Origin: an uncultured Eubacteriales bacterium
GTDB lineage: Bacteria; Bacillota; Clostridia; Christensenellales; Aristaeellaceae
Length of the DNA: 64,000 nt
Reading direction: 5' to 3'
Assembly (NCBI GenBank): GCA_900315675.1
Contig: OMZY01000003.1
Span: 186,001-250,000 of the forward strand
In this document: positions 34,645-42,216 of the stretch, piece after piece
How positions within the stretch are numbered: the first letter of the stretch is position 1
Layout of the letters: each line of letters opens with the position of its first letter
Translations under genes and position numbers: made by a program
The notes under the pieces: model-generated
Databases searched by the model: none
What the model was told of the DNA's origin: nothing
What the model saw: only the letters and a program-made list of their open reading frames with translations

Positions 34645-36213
34645 GTGAAACGATTTGTCGTCCTGTTACTGGCGCTGGTACTGTTGAGCGGTGTTTCCGC
34701 CGCCGAAGAAAAGGGCCTGAATATGGAAAACAATCACCGGGTGTTTTATGAGATTTTTGTGGGTTCCTTCTCCGATTCAAACGGAGACGGAACCGGTGAC
34801 CTGCAGGGCATTATCAACCGGATGGATTACCTGAACGACGGGGATCCGCAGTCCGGGAAAAGCCTGGGAATAGAGGGAATCTGGCTGACGCCGGTTTTCC
34901 GCTCTCCTTCCTATCATAAATATGACGTGACGAATTACTATCAGATTGATCCCGCCTTCGGCACAGAAGAGGACCTGAAGGAACTGATCGCCCTGTGCCA
35001 TGAGCGGGACGTGAAGCTGATCCTGGATCTGCCGCTGAACCATACGGGCGAAAACAACGAGTGGTTCATCAATTTCCGGAACGCGCACCAGAACGGAGAT
35101 CCGGACGATCCTTTCTATAACTTCTATACCTGGATGCCTTCAGAGGCACCCGCGCCTGCCGGCAGGCGATTCCGGAATTTCGGCAGCCTCTCCCTGAAGG
35201 TGGAAGCCAATTTCTCCGACCAGATGCCGGAACTCAATTTTGACAACGAGCAGGTACGGCAGGCTGTGCTGGACGTGGCGGTCTACTGGCTGAATCTGGG
35301 GGTGGACGGCTTCCGGTTTGACGCCGCGAAATATCCCTATTACGGCGAGCATGACAGGAACGCGGAATTCTGGGAGTGGTACATGGCTGAGCTGAAGAAG
35401 ATCAACCCGGACATTTATACCGTGGCGGAGGTCTGGGACGGGGACGCCATCATTGACCGGTACCTGAAAGCCTTCAACTGTTTCCACTTTTCCACCGCCC
35501 TGGTGGAGGGACTGATCGCGGAAACCGCATTGGGCGGGGATGTGAACCGGTTTGCCCAGGCGACCCAGTCGTACCTGAAGGAGATCCATGACATCAATCC
35601 GGAAGCGATGAACATTCCCTTCATTGCCAACCACGATACCGACCGGGCGGCGGGTTTCCTGACCGTAGCCAGCGGCAGCATGCATATGGCCGCCAACCTG
35701 TATATCCTGATGCCCGGTTCGCCCTTCCTGTATTACGGCGAGGAGATCGGCCTGCGCGGTTCCCGGGGCGGAGCCAACACGGACGCCAACCGGCGCCTGG
35801 CCATGTGCTGGGGCGACGGGGATACGGTGGAGGATCCGGTGGGCAGCAATTACGACAAGTCCAAGTTCTCCTCGGTGGCGGACCGGGAAAAGAACAGCGC
35901 GTCCATCCTGTGGCATTACCGCAAGCTGATCGCGCTCCGGAAGGCCTATCCGGAGATTGCCCGGGGAGAGTTTACCGCCCTGAAGTTCAACAACACGAAG
36001 CTGGGCGGGTGGCTTTGCACCCTGGACGGCAGCACGGTGGGCGTATTCCACAACACAACGGAGAAGACGCTGAAGGTGGACCTGGCGGAGGCAACGGACC
36101 AGGCATTTACAGAGATCGCGGCGTCGCTGTCCGTGGATCCCTTTGAAGGGTTCGCGGAGCTGGACGGAACCGTGCTGACGCTGGGAGGACAGACGAGCGC
36201 GATATTGAAATAA
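34645..36213 (+). CDS. Secreted GH13 alpha-amylase-family enzyme
   Basis: Hydrolyses or transfers alpha-glucosidic bonds. The 522-residue protein starts at a GTG at 34645 behind AGAAGGG; the open frame extends far upstream across the promoter without homology. The signal peptide is VKRFVVLLLALVLLSGVSAA. Family landmarks: VFYEIFVGSFSDSNGDGTGD, LILDLPLNHTG (region I), GVDGFRFDAAKY (nucleophile Asp about 227), YTVAEVWDG (acid/base Glu about 261) and FIANHDTDRA (region IV). The NHTGENNEWF and YYGEEIGLRGSRG segments resemble neopullulanase/maltodextrin glucosidase-like or amylase subfamilies; the exact specificity is not assignable. Divergent from the galactanase operon. Confidence 0.92.
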   Translation: MKRFVVLLLALVLLSGVSAAEEKGLNMENNHRVFYEIFVGSFSDSNGDGTGDLQGIINRMDYLNDGDPQSGKSLGIEGIWLTPVFRSPSYHKYDVTNYYQIDPAFGTEEDLKELIALCHERDVKLILDLPLNHTGENNEWFINFRNAHQNGDPDDPFYNFYTWMPSEAPAPAGRRFRNFGSLSLKVEANFSDQMPELNFDNEQVRQAVLDVAVYWLNLGVDGFRFDAAKYPYYGEHDRNAEFWEWYMAELKKINPDIYTVAEVWDGDAIIDRYLKAFNCFHFSTALVEGLIAETALGGDVNRFAQATQSYLKEIHDINPEAMNIPFIANHDTDRAAGFLTVASGSMHMAANLYILMPGSPFLYYGEEIGLRGSRGGANTDANRRLAMCWGDGDTVEDPVGSNYDKSKFSSVADREKNSASILWHYRKLIALRKAYPEIARGEFTALKFNNTKLGGWLCTLDGSTVGVFHNTTEKTLKVDLAEATDQAFTEIAASLSVDPFEGFAELDGTVLTLGGQTSAILK

Positions 36214-36506
36214 TTAAGAATTCAGAATTCTGTGATCGCTGTTACCAGCGCTAAAGCGCTGACGGCTGTAACATGGCATCTGTTACCCAAATCAAAGATT
36301 TGGACAGATGCTCAACAATACAGAATTAATGGCTTTTAAACAGAAGGAGTTCCATATAAGTTGAGGATTTATCCCGGAGAAAGAATGTTCGCTTCGGCCA
36401 GAATAACAATATAATCATTATGAATTATGAATTATGAATTGTGAATTATGCATTATATATATCTGCGGGATACGTTCTGCAGATGTTTAACAAGGAGGAT
36501 ACATAC
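36212..36506. other. Repeat-rich intergenic region before the dipeptidase gene
   Basis: No gene seen. Contents in order: AATTAAG-AATTCAG-AATTC repeat (36212-36230), structured element copy 2 (36234-36330), a GGAGAAAGAATGTTCGCTTC then GGCCAGAATAAC motif related to the GGAATGACA motif elsewhere, and a (TTATGAA)n-type tandem repeat (about 36419-36452). The dipeptidase ribosome-binding site follows. Confidence 0.7.
36234..36330 (+). repeat. Structured interspersed element, copy 2
   Basis: Shares GATCGCTGTTACCA, the GCTGTA(A/G)CATGG linker and CTCAACAAT(A/G)CAGAAT with copy 1 at 7032-7136. Its stems are CAGCGC/GCGCTG, GCATCTGT/ACAGATGC and CAAATC/GATTTG, all different from copy 1 yet fully paired. 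Confidence 0.75.
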
Positions 36507-37970
36507 ATGCCCTGTACTACTGTGCTGGTGGGACGGAAGGCCAGCAATGACGGATCCACCATGATCGCCCGGACGGACGACGGACACTTTGACGTAAAGA
36601 AGCTGATCAAGGTGAATCCCAAGGATCAGCCGAAGAAGTATATCAGCAAAATATCCCATGTGGAGATTGAGCTTCCGGAAAACCCGCTGGGCTACACTTC
36701 CTGCCCCAGCGTGGACCCGAAGGACGGCGTCTGGGCCGCCACGGGCATCAACGAAGCCAACGTGGGTATGACGGCCACGGAGACCATCACCTCCAATCCC
36801 CGGGTGCTGGCGGCGGACCCGCCGGTGGAATACAAAAAGGCGAAGACCCGGAAGGAAAAGGACGTGCCCGGCGGCATCGGGGAAGAGGATATTGTGGTGC
36901 TGGTGCTGCCCTATATCCGCAGCGCCCGGGAGGGCGTGGAGCGGCTGGGCAAACTGCTGGAGGAGTACGGTACCTATGAGTCCAACGGCATCGCCTTCAA
37001 CGACGAGCATGAGGTCTGGTGGATGGAAACCATCGGCGGTCATCACTGGATGGCGCGGCGGATTCCGGAGGACAGCGTGGTGATCATGCCGAACCAGTTC
37101 GGCATGGACGGGTTTGACCTGAAGGACGCCTTCGGAAAGCAGGAAGCGAACCTGTGCTCCGCGGACCTGAAGGAGTTTATCCGGGACAATCATCTGGACC
37201 TGAACCAGGACGGAAAGTTCAATCCCCGGGATATCTTCGGCAGCCGCCGGGATATGGACCATATCTATAACACGCCACGGGCCTGGTTCATGGGCAGGTA
37301 CCTGACCCCGGAAAGCCATCGGTGGGACGGACCGGACGCTGAATTCACGCCGGAAAGCGACAATATCCCCTGGTGCCTGAAGCCGGACCGGAAGGTGGCG
37401 GCGGAGGACGTGAAATATATGCTGTCCGGGCATTACCAGGGAACGCCGTACGATCCCTATATCAACCGGGATACGGGAATGCGGGGCATGTACCGGTCCA
37501 TCGGCATCAACCGCACCGGCGTAACCAGCATCTGCCAGATCCGGCCGGACGTGCCGGATGCCATCAAAGGCATTGAATGGATCATCTTCGGTTCCACCAC
37601 CTTCGGCGCCGCCCTGCCGCTGTACACAAATGTGAGCCGGATCCCGGACTACCTGAGCAAGGTAACACTGGACACCTCCACGGAAAACTATTACTGGAGC
37701 AGCCGGCTGATCGGCGCCCTGGCGGATCCGTGGTACGCTTCCACGGTCCAGAATATTGAACGGTATGAGCTGACAGTGATGACAAAGGGTCGGACGCTGA
37801 TCCGGGAATATGACAGGAAGATGATCGAATCCGGCAACTTCTCCCTGACGGAGGAAGCCAACGGGAAGATCTGCGCCATGGCGAAGGAGGAAACCACAGC
37901 CACGCTGAACAAGATCCTGCTGACGGCCAGTGAGAAAATGAAGAACGGCTATAAGATGGCGGACAATTAA
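36507..37970 (+). CDS. pepD: C69-family dipeptidase
   Basis: A 487-residue Ntn-fold peptidase that cleaves dipeptides. The start MPCTTVLVGRKASNDGSTMI followed by ARTDD is the family signature. The Cys at position 3 is the expected N-terminal nucleophile after removal of the first residues. Further family parts: WAATGINEANVGMTATETI, YGTYESNGIAFNDEHEVWWM, followed by ETIGGHHWMARR, and DGKFNPRDIFGSRRDMDHIY. The start at 36507 follows AAGGAGG. No signal peptide, so it is cytoplasmic. It probably processes peptides brought in by transporters such as the Opp system further on (inference). Confidence 0.92.
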   Translation: MPCTTVLVGRKASNDGSTMIARTDDGHFDVKKLIKVNPKDQPKKYISKISHVEIELPENPLGYTSCPSVDPKDGVWAATGINEANVGMTATETITSNPRVLAADPPVEYKKAKTRKEKDVPGGIGEEDIVVLVLPYIRSAREGVERLGKLLEEYGTYESNGIAFNDEHEVWWMETIGGHHWMARRIPEDSVVIMPNQFGMDGFDLKDAFGKQEANLCSADLKEFIRDNHLDLNQDGKFNPRDIFGSRRDMDHIYNTPRAWFMGRYLTPESHRWDGPDAEFTPESDNIPWCLKPDRKVAAEDVKYMLSGHYQGTPYDPYINRDTGMRGMYRSIGINRTGVTSICQIRPDVPDAIKGIEWIIFGSTTFGAALPLYTNVSRIPDYLSKVTLDTSTENYYWSSRLIGALADPWYASTVQNIERYELTVMTKGRTLIREYDRKMIESGNFSLTEEANGKICAMAKEETTATLNKILLTASEKMKNGYKMADN

Positions 37971-37994
37971 TGCGGCTGGACAACCGAACAAACA

Positions 37995-38030
37995 AAGGGG
38001 ATGCCTCACTTCTTCGTGTGGCATCCCCTT
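37995..38030 (+). terminator. Terminator of the dipeptidase gene
   Basis: AAGGGGATGCC pairs with GGCATCCCCTT; weak T content follows. Confidence 0.75.
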
Positions 38031-38061
38031 ATGATTCTGTATCACTGATCCGGAAACACGG

Positions 38062-38170
38062 TTATTCCTTCCGGGACTGAATCGTATCCATGACTTTCTT
38101 TTCGTTGTAAGCAGCAAGGATTACAGCACCGAGTACACAGAAGAACCGGCGGACGCTTTGCGAAAGGTGC
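38062..38170 (-). pseudogene. Possible gene remnant at the island edge
   Basis: A minus-strand frame encodes about 35 residues ending VLGAVILAAYNEKKVMDTIQ then SRKE and a stop. It has a short hydrophobic segment preceded by LRFLHLSQSVRRFF. There is no start codon; an in-frame stop lies upstream. It reads like the C-terminus of a small membrane protein that has lost its front part, at the junction where base composition drops. Could be chance. Confidence 0.25.
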
Positions 38171-38249
38171 AGGAAGCGCAGGCTATTCCCTCATGCGTGC
38201 AAACCATGCAAATGCGACGTTCGTTTTTGCATTTTTAGTGTTTTGGCTT

Positions 38250-38278
38250 TGAACATGCGGGAGCAATTCTATATAATG
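38250..38278 (+). promoter_or_regulatory. Sigma-A promoter of the peptide-receptor gene
   Basis: -35 TTGAAC at 38250-38255, 17-bp spacer, -10 TATAAT at 38273-38278, with a leader of about 105 nt. The flanking DNA is AT-rich. Confidence 0.75.
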
Positions 38279-38389
38279 AAAATGTCTCATATTGATCATA
38301 GAAAACCGAAAATATATAAGACCAAAGAAATGACACTATACCACTGATCCCAATAATCCAAATACGCTTGAATGTGAAAGGAATCTGTT

Positions 38390-40285
38390 ATGGCAGTTAG
38401 AGACGCCGGATCTATTATTCGAGAACTCAGGCTAGCTACTGGTATGTCTCAGTGGGATTTCTGCGATGGCATATGTTCCGTTCAGACTCTTTCCAATATT
38501 GAAAATGGCAAACAAGCTATTTCTCCGATTGTTTTTCAAAGCCTGACAGAAAAATGCGGGGAAATGATTAATCCTTATCCTCAATTTGTCAGCCTTGATG
38601 ATTTTCAGTGTTATATGGCTGTGAGCAATGTGGATTTTTACATTGATTCCTGGCAGTTTTCTATTGCGCTGGACGAATTAAGAAAAATTGAAGAAAGTTA
38701 TTTTGCTGAAAATAAGCTGTATTATCAACAATGGTTGATGTATCATGCCTATATTTTGGAATTGTCCGGCCATGAAGATTATGCAGCCAGAAAGGAGTTG
38801 CTCCTTCATGCGCTCAGCATTACTGGCTGCGATGATATAAACAAGATTTCTCCAAAGCGGATGCTTCTTTCAGTGGAAACACGCCTTCTGATAATGCTTG
38901 GCGAAGTATGCATTTTGCAGAATGATCAGACGAACAGTTCTCGGATTCTAGCCATTGTGGAGAAACAGTTTCCCGTTTCAGAAAGAAATACGGGGGGACG
39001 TTTCCCGCATGGCGCTGTGGAGCTTTTGCGTCAGCATTATCTCTTGAATTTTGATCCACAAAAAGCATCTGTGGAAGGAGCGTATGAAGATTATCATAAC
39101 GCGGTCAACAGCTTTATTAGCGTACCGACATTACGTGCTTGTTTTGCTTATGCAGCAGCATTATATATCAATGGCCATTATGAAAAAGCTGAGGGAAAAG
39201 TTCGGCAGCTGAATGCAGGATCCAGTCTTTCCGGACCGGCTTATATCAATACCTGCTGCCAATTTCTGGACAAATGTGACGGTATCCCTGATGGCTTTAA
39301 AAAGCTGTTCATTAGAAGAAAAACAAAGAAGAATTATATGTTTCCCCAAAGACATGATCCCTCTTCCATGTCTAAAGGTGTTTATTCTTTCGAGGATGGA
39401 TTTGGCTTTGGTCTGGGAAATGTGATCAAGCATTTGCGTGAAAAACAGGGCCTGTCTCTTGATGAAACATGTGATGGCTTATGCAACCGTTCCGTCCTTT
39501 ATAAAATCGAAAAAGGCGATGTTGTGCCGCGATTGACATTGGCGGAGGCGATCATTCAAAGACTTGGAATCGTGACACGCATATTTGATTTTTACGGTTC
39601 ATCTGAAGAAAAAGAATACTACTCCTATAAGAGGAATCTTCTTTTTCTGACTACAAAGCGGAAAAAGGATGTTGCTGATACCCTAAACAATATCGAATCA
39701 CTGCATATGGCAAAAGATCCTTTGGTGCAGCAGTATGTGATGTTATGGAAAGCTGCTGCTCTGCTGCCAGAATGTGAAATGGAAAAAGAACTAAAAAAGG
39801 CCATCCAGCTCACGCAAAAGAATTATGCGCAGAACCGGTTGACCAAGAGAATGTCGTGGACAGAAATTAACATCGTGCAGCATATTTGTCATTGCCATTA
39901 CAGAAACAATCCGAACAAGGGAATCGCAGAGACAAGAGAACTTCTTTCAATGCTGACAAATTACAACTTTCCGGAAGAACAGTGCCGCTTTTATATTCCG
40001 GTACTGATGAACAATTTATCGTACTACTATTATACAAACAACACTTTTTCGGAACTGGATAAAATGAAAGAGCAATATGAAACCCCGCTAATGAGGTATT
40101 ATAGTGATTACAAAGTGCTGTATATGTTTACACACATCAGATCAATCATAAAACGCGGTTGGATGCTGCATAACCTGAAGGATGAAATTGACTTTGTGCG
40201 TCAGAATCTTCTCCTTATTGAGGAAAATGATTTAGCGGAAGAATTGACGAGTCTTTTAGCAGAATATCAGATTGATTTCATGTAA
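38390..40285 (+). CDS. Tandem HTH/TPR transcriptional regulator, RRNPP-type peptide receptor
   Basis: A 631-residue cytoplasmic regulator. It has two XRE-type HTH domains: residues 8-60 (IIRELRLATGMSQWDFCDGI then CSVQTLSNIENG) and 343-398 (VIKHLREKQGLSLDETCDGL then CNRSVLYKIEKG). Each is followed by a helical, TPR-like region (about 75-300 and 405-631). The two halves are recognisably related (shared CDG(I/L)C and ENG/EKG positions), so this is an internal duplication of an Rgg/PlcR-like receptor. It lies head-on to a 59-residue secreted-peptide gene, whose 3' end overlaps its own by 19 bp, and upstream of a RiPP operon. It is therefore the likely quorum-type regulator of that operon. Markedly AT-rich relative to the flanks. 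Confidence 0.85.
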   Translation: MAVRDAGSIIRELRLATGMSQWDFCDGICSVQTLSNIENGKQAISPIVFQSLTEKCGEMINPYPQFVSLDDFQCYMAVSNVDFYIDSWQFSIALDELRKIEESYFAENKLYYQQWLMYHAYILELSGHEDYAARKELLLHALSITGCDDINKISPKRMLLSVETRLLIMLGEVCILQNDQTNSSRILAIVEKQFPVSERNTGGRFPHGAVELLRQHYLLNFDPQKASVEGAYEDYHNAVNSFISVPTLRACFAYAAALYINGHYEKAEGKVRQLNAGSSLSGPAYINTCCQFLDKCDGIPDGFKKLFIRRKTKKNYMFPQRHDPSSMSKGVYSFEDGFGFGLGNVIKHLREKQGLSLDETCDGLCNRSVLYKIEKGDVVPRLTLAEAIIQRLGIVTRIFDFYGSSEEKEYYSYKRNLLFLTTKRKKDVADTLNNIESLHMAKDPLVQQYVMLWKAAALLPECEMEKELKKAIQLTQKNYAQNRLTKRMSWTEINIVQHICHCHYRNNPNKGIAETRELLSMLTNYNFPEEQCRFYIPVLMNNLSYYYYTNNTFSELDKMKEQYETPLMRYYSDYKVLYMFTHIRSIIKRGWMLHNLKDEIDFVRQNLLLIEENDLAEELTSLLAEYQIDFM

Positions 40286-40446
40286 TAAAAGCCAGCGTCG
40301 CCTCTCAATTCTTTACCTTGAGTGTAATCAGTTTCACCTTCTGCAACCAGTATTGAGTTGTCTAAAGGAGAAGAGTTTGACAAACTGCATACATAAGCAG
40401 AAAGAACCAGACCTAAAACAACTATCATAGCAATAATCTTTTTCAT
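40267..40446 (-). CDS. Small secreted peptide, candidate pheromone of the adjacent receptor
   Basis: 59 residues: signal-like N-terminus MKKIIAMIVVLGLVLSAYVC followed by a short tail whose end reads RGDAGFYYMKSI. A good ribosome-binding site (AAGGAGATGCTGGTT before the ATG) supports the start at 40446. Secreted pro-peptides convergent or adjacent to RRNPP receptors (Phr, PapR, NprX, SHP) usually release a C-terminal 5-9-mer that is re-imported by Opp. By analogy, the mature signal would come from the hydrophobic end (GFYYMKSI region). The Cys at 20 could alternatively act as a lipobox-like site (SAYVC does not fit well). Confidence 0.65.
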   Translation of the reverse strand: MKKIIAMIVVLGLVLSAYVCSLSNSSPLDNSILVAEGETDYTQGKELRGDAGFYYMKSI

Positions 40447-40574
40447 AACCAGCATCTCCTTAAAAACAATATAGTTTATGGGTAGTATTCTATTTTTTTT
40501 GTTTTTCGATGAGAATAATACTTTAAGAAACAAAATAGATGTCTATTACTCTCAAAGTGTTTCATGATAGTTGA

Positions 40575-40602
40575 TTGTTCAGCAACGTTATTTCGTTATG
40601 AT
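40575..40602 (+). promoter_or_regulatory. Probable promoter of the RiPP operon
   Basis: -35 TTGTTC at 40575-40580, 16-bp spacer, -10 TATGAT at 40597-40602. The spacer contains the inverted repeat AACG-TTATTT-CGTT, a candidate regulator site. Spacing and boxes are reasonable but not strong, as expected for an activated promoter. Confidence 0.45.
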
Positions 40603-40712
40603 TTAATTATAGTTTCGGCAGTCACGTGAAATAGATATTCAAGATGATTTGCTGAAATTAATACAAGAATGCACTGATATTCAAGTGCCATCTTAGAAAG
40701 GAGGACGTAAAT

Positions 40713-40832
40713 ATGTTGGAAAACATGAACAAGCAGGAAGAAGTTGAAGTCATCGAATATGACGAACTCGAGACCGAAGCGAGCTTCGAACTGCATTGCC
40801 TGTGCGGACTTTCCTCCGGATCAGGATCTTAA
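40713..40832 (+). CDS. RiPP precursor peptide
   Basis: 39 residues, preceded by a strong AAAGGAGG ribosome-binding site 8 nt before the ATG. The leader is highly acidic (MLENMNKQEEVEVIEYDELE), and the C-terminal part reads SFELHCLCGLSSGSGS. It thus presents a CLCG pair followed by a Ser/Gly-rich tail, residues typical of YcaO-modified (azoline or thioamide) and radical SAM-modified cores. It is the first gene of an operon with a SPASM radical SAM enzyme, a YcaO protein, an S41 peptidase and an ABC exporter, separated from them by a stem-loop. The leader/core boundary is not known; the segment after ELH is a guess. Confidence 0.8.
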   Translation: MLENMNKQEEVEVIEYDELETEASFELHCLCGLSSGSGS

Positions 40833-40841
40833 TCATTTGCA

Positions 40842-40881
40842 AAGGGACATTGCCCGTTGTGTGAGTTGGGCAATGTCCCTT
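40842..40881 (+). terminator. Stem-loop between the precursor and radical SAM genes (attenuator)
   Basis: A 14-bp perfect stem, AAGGGACATTGCCC/GGGCAATGTCCCTT, with a 12-base loop and no T-run. It fits a read-through/stability element giving excess precursor mRNA over enzyme mRNA. Confidence 0.7.
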
Positions 40882-40911
40882 GCATGAATTCAAAACAATG
40901 AGGCAAGTAAG

Positions 40912-42216
40912 ATGATTTATTACAGTGATCCACTATATACAATTATCCCAGATAAAGGTAAATATATCCTTTATTGTGGAAACTTGCGGAAAGCAATACG
41001 GCTTTCATATTCCAAAATGTATTTATATAAAACGATTGTTGAGAACCAGAACAAAATGTCATTGGACACAATGTTCGAATGTTATCAGATAGATCCAAAA
41101 GATTATGAAGACTTTACGGAACAGATGGTCCAGAAAAAAATCTTCTTTATCAGGAAAGAGGATTTCCAGAAAGAAGATTTTTGCCATCGGTATAATAAGC
41201 TCAGCTGCGATCAGGAATTAAGAGTTGCATATCTTCATGTGACGCAAAGATGCAATTTGAATTGTTATTATTGTTATAACAAAAAAAATATAAATTCAAG
41301 ACGTGAAGAGCTTAGCACGGAAGAATGGAAGAGTGCTATCGATAAACTGTACGGAAAAGGCGTGAGAACATTTGTTTTCACCGGAGGAGAACCCACATTG
41401 AGAACAGACCTGGAAGAAATACTGATGTCTGTTCCTGCAGATTGCAAGGTTAATGTTTTAACAAACGGAACATTGTTGAAAAATGAAGTTAAACGCATAT
41501 TTCGATATGCGAACGAAATAATAGTCAGCCTGGATTCCGCCATTGCTGAAAACAATGATCGAAATCGAGAGAATTCGGCTCATTACAATGTGTTTTCAAA
41601 TATCGATGGTTTGGATAAAGAACAAAAAAGAAAGCTGACCGTTCGTACGGTAATAACAAAATATAATGTAAATGATATCGAATCTCTGAGAGAACGGATG
41701 CGGGAGATGGGGGTACGATATGTTACGAGTGGATATCTTCCGAATTCTTCTAAGGAATGGGATGAGTTTATTCCGCCTCAGAATGAGTTTTCGAACGGAT
41801 CATCCAAACAAAAAATAGTCGAATGCGGAGCTGGAAAATCAGAGATTGCGATTGATTCCAACGGAGATATTTATCCCTGTCAAAGCTTAATAAAGCCGGG
41901 TTTCATTCTTGGAAATATCAAAAATGAAAACTGGTGGAGGCAGATGAGGGAAAAGGCAGAAACAGTCATACCGCAAAGGGATATTAACAGCATTGAAAAA
42001 TGCAGGGATTGCGTATACAAGTATTTTTGCGGAAATGGCTGCAAAGCTATTACTTTTAACCTATATCAACAGTTGGAACGATGCAACGATTTCTTCTGTG
42101 AGTTTTATAAACAAAAAGCGATTGCCGACATAAAAAACCTTTTTCAGAAGGAGAATTGTGATGTATCAGGGAGCGAAGGATCGGGAACCGATCGACACGA
42201 TACGGATCAGCACTGA
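40912..42216 (+). CDS. Radical SAM/SPASM peptide-modifying enzyme with N-terminal RRE-like domain
   Basis: A 434-residue peptide maturase. Residues 1-85 (PLYTIIPDKGKYILYCGNLR onward) have the size and pattern of a PqqD-like RiPP recognition element that would bind the precursor leader. The radical SAM core carries the [4Fe-4S] motif C114-x3-C118-x2-C121 (RCNLNCYYCY) and the GGEPTL SAM-binding segment. A SPASM domain (about 304-400) supplies Cys for auxiliary clusters: ECGAGKSEIAIDSNGDIYPC and CRDCVYKYFCGNGC. Such enzymes make sactionine, ranthionine, C-C or C-O crosslinks or epimers on RiPPs. The last 18 codons overlap the YcaO gene by 56 bp, which indicates coupled translation. Confidence 0.9.
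   Translation: MIYYSDPLYTIIPDKGKYILYCGNLRKAIRLSYSKMYLYKTIVENQNKMSLDTMFECYQIDPKDYEDFTEQMVQKKIFFIRKEDFQKEDFCHRYNKLSCDQELRVAYLHVTQRCNLNCYYCYNKKNINSRREELSTEEWKSAIDKLYGKGVRTFVFTGGEPTLRTDLEEILMSVPADCKVNVLTNGTLLKNEVKRIFRYANEIIVSLDSAIAENNDRNRENSAHYNVFSNIDGLDKEQKRKLTVRTVITKYNVNDIESLRERMREMGVRYVTSGYLPNSSKEWDEFIPPQNEFSNGSSKQKIVECGAGKSEIAIDSNGDIYPCQSLIKPGFILGNIKNENWWRQMREKAETVIPQRDINSIEKCRDCVYKYFCGNGCKAITFNLYQQLERCNDFFCEFYKQKAIADIKNLFQKENCDVSGSEGSGTDRHDTDQH

Noticed and set aside
40611-40694. Start-less frame (reading SREIDIQDDLLKLIQECTDI then QVPS) before the RiPP precursor
   Set aside because: No ATG, GTG or usable TTG near a ribosome-binding site. It might be a decayed coding remnant but cannot be supported as a gene.
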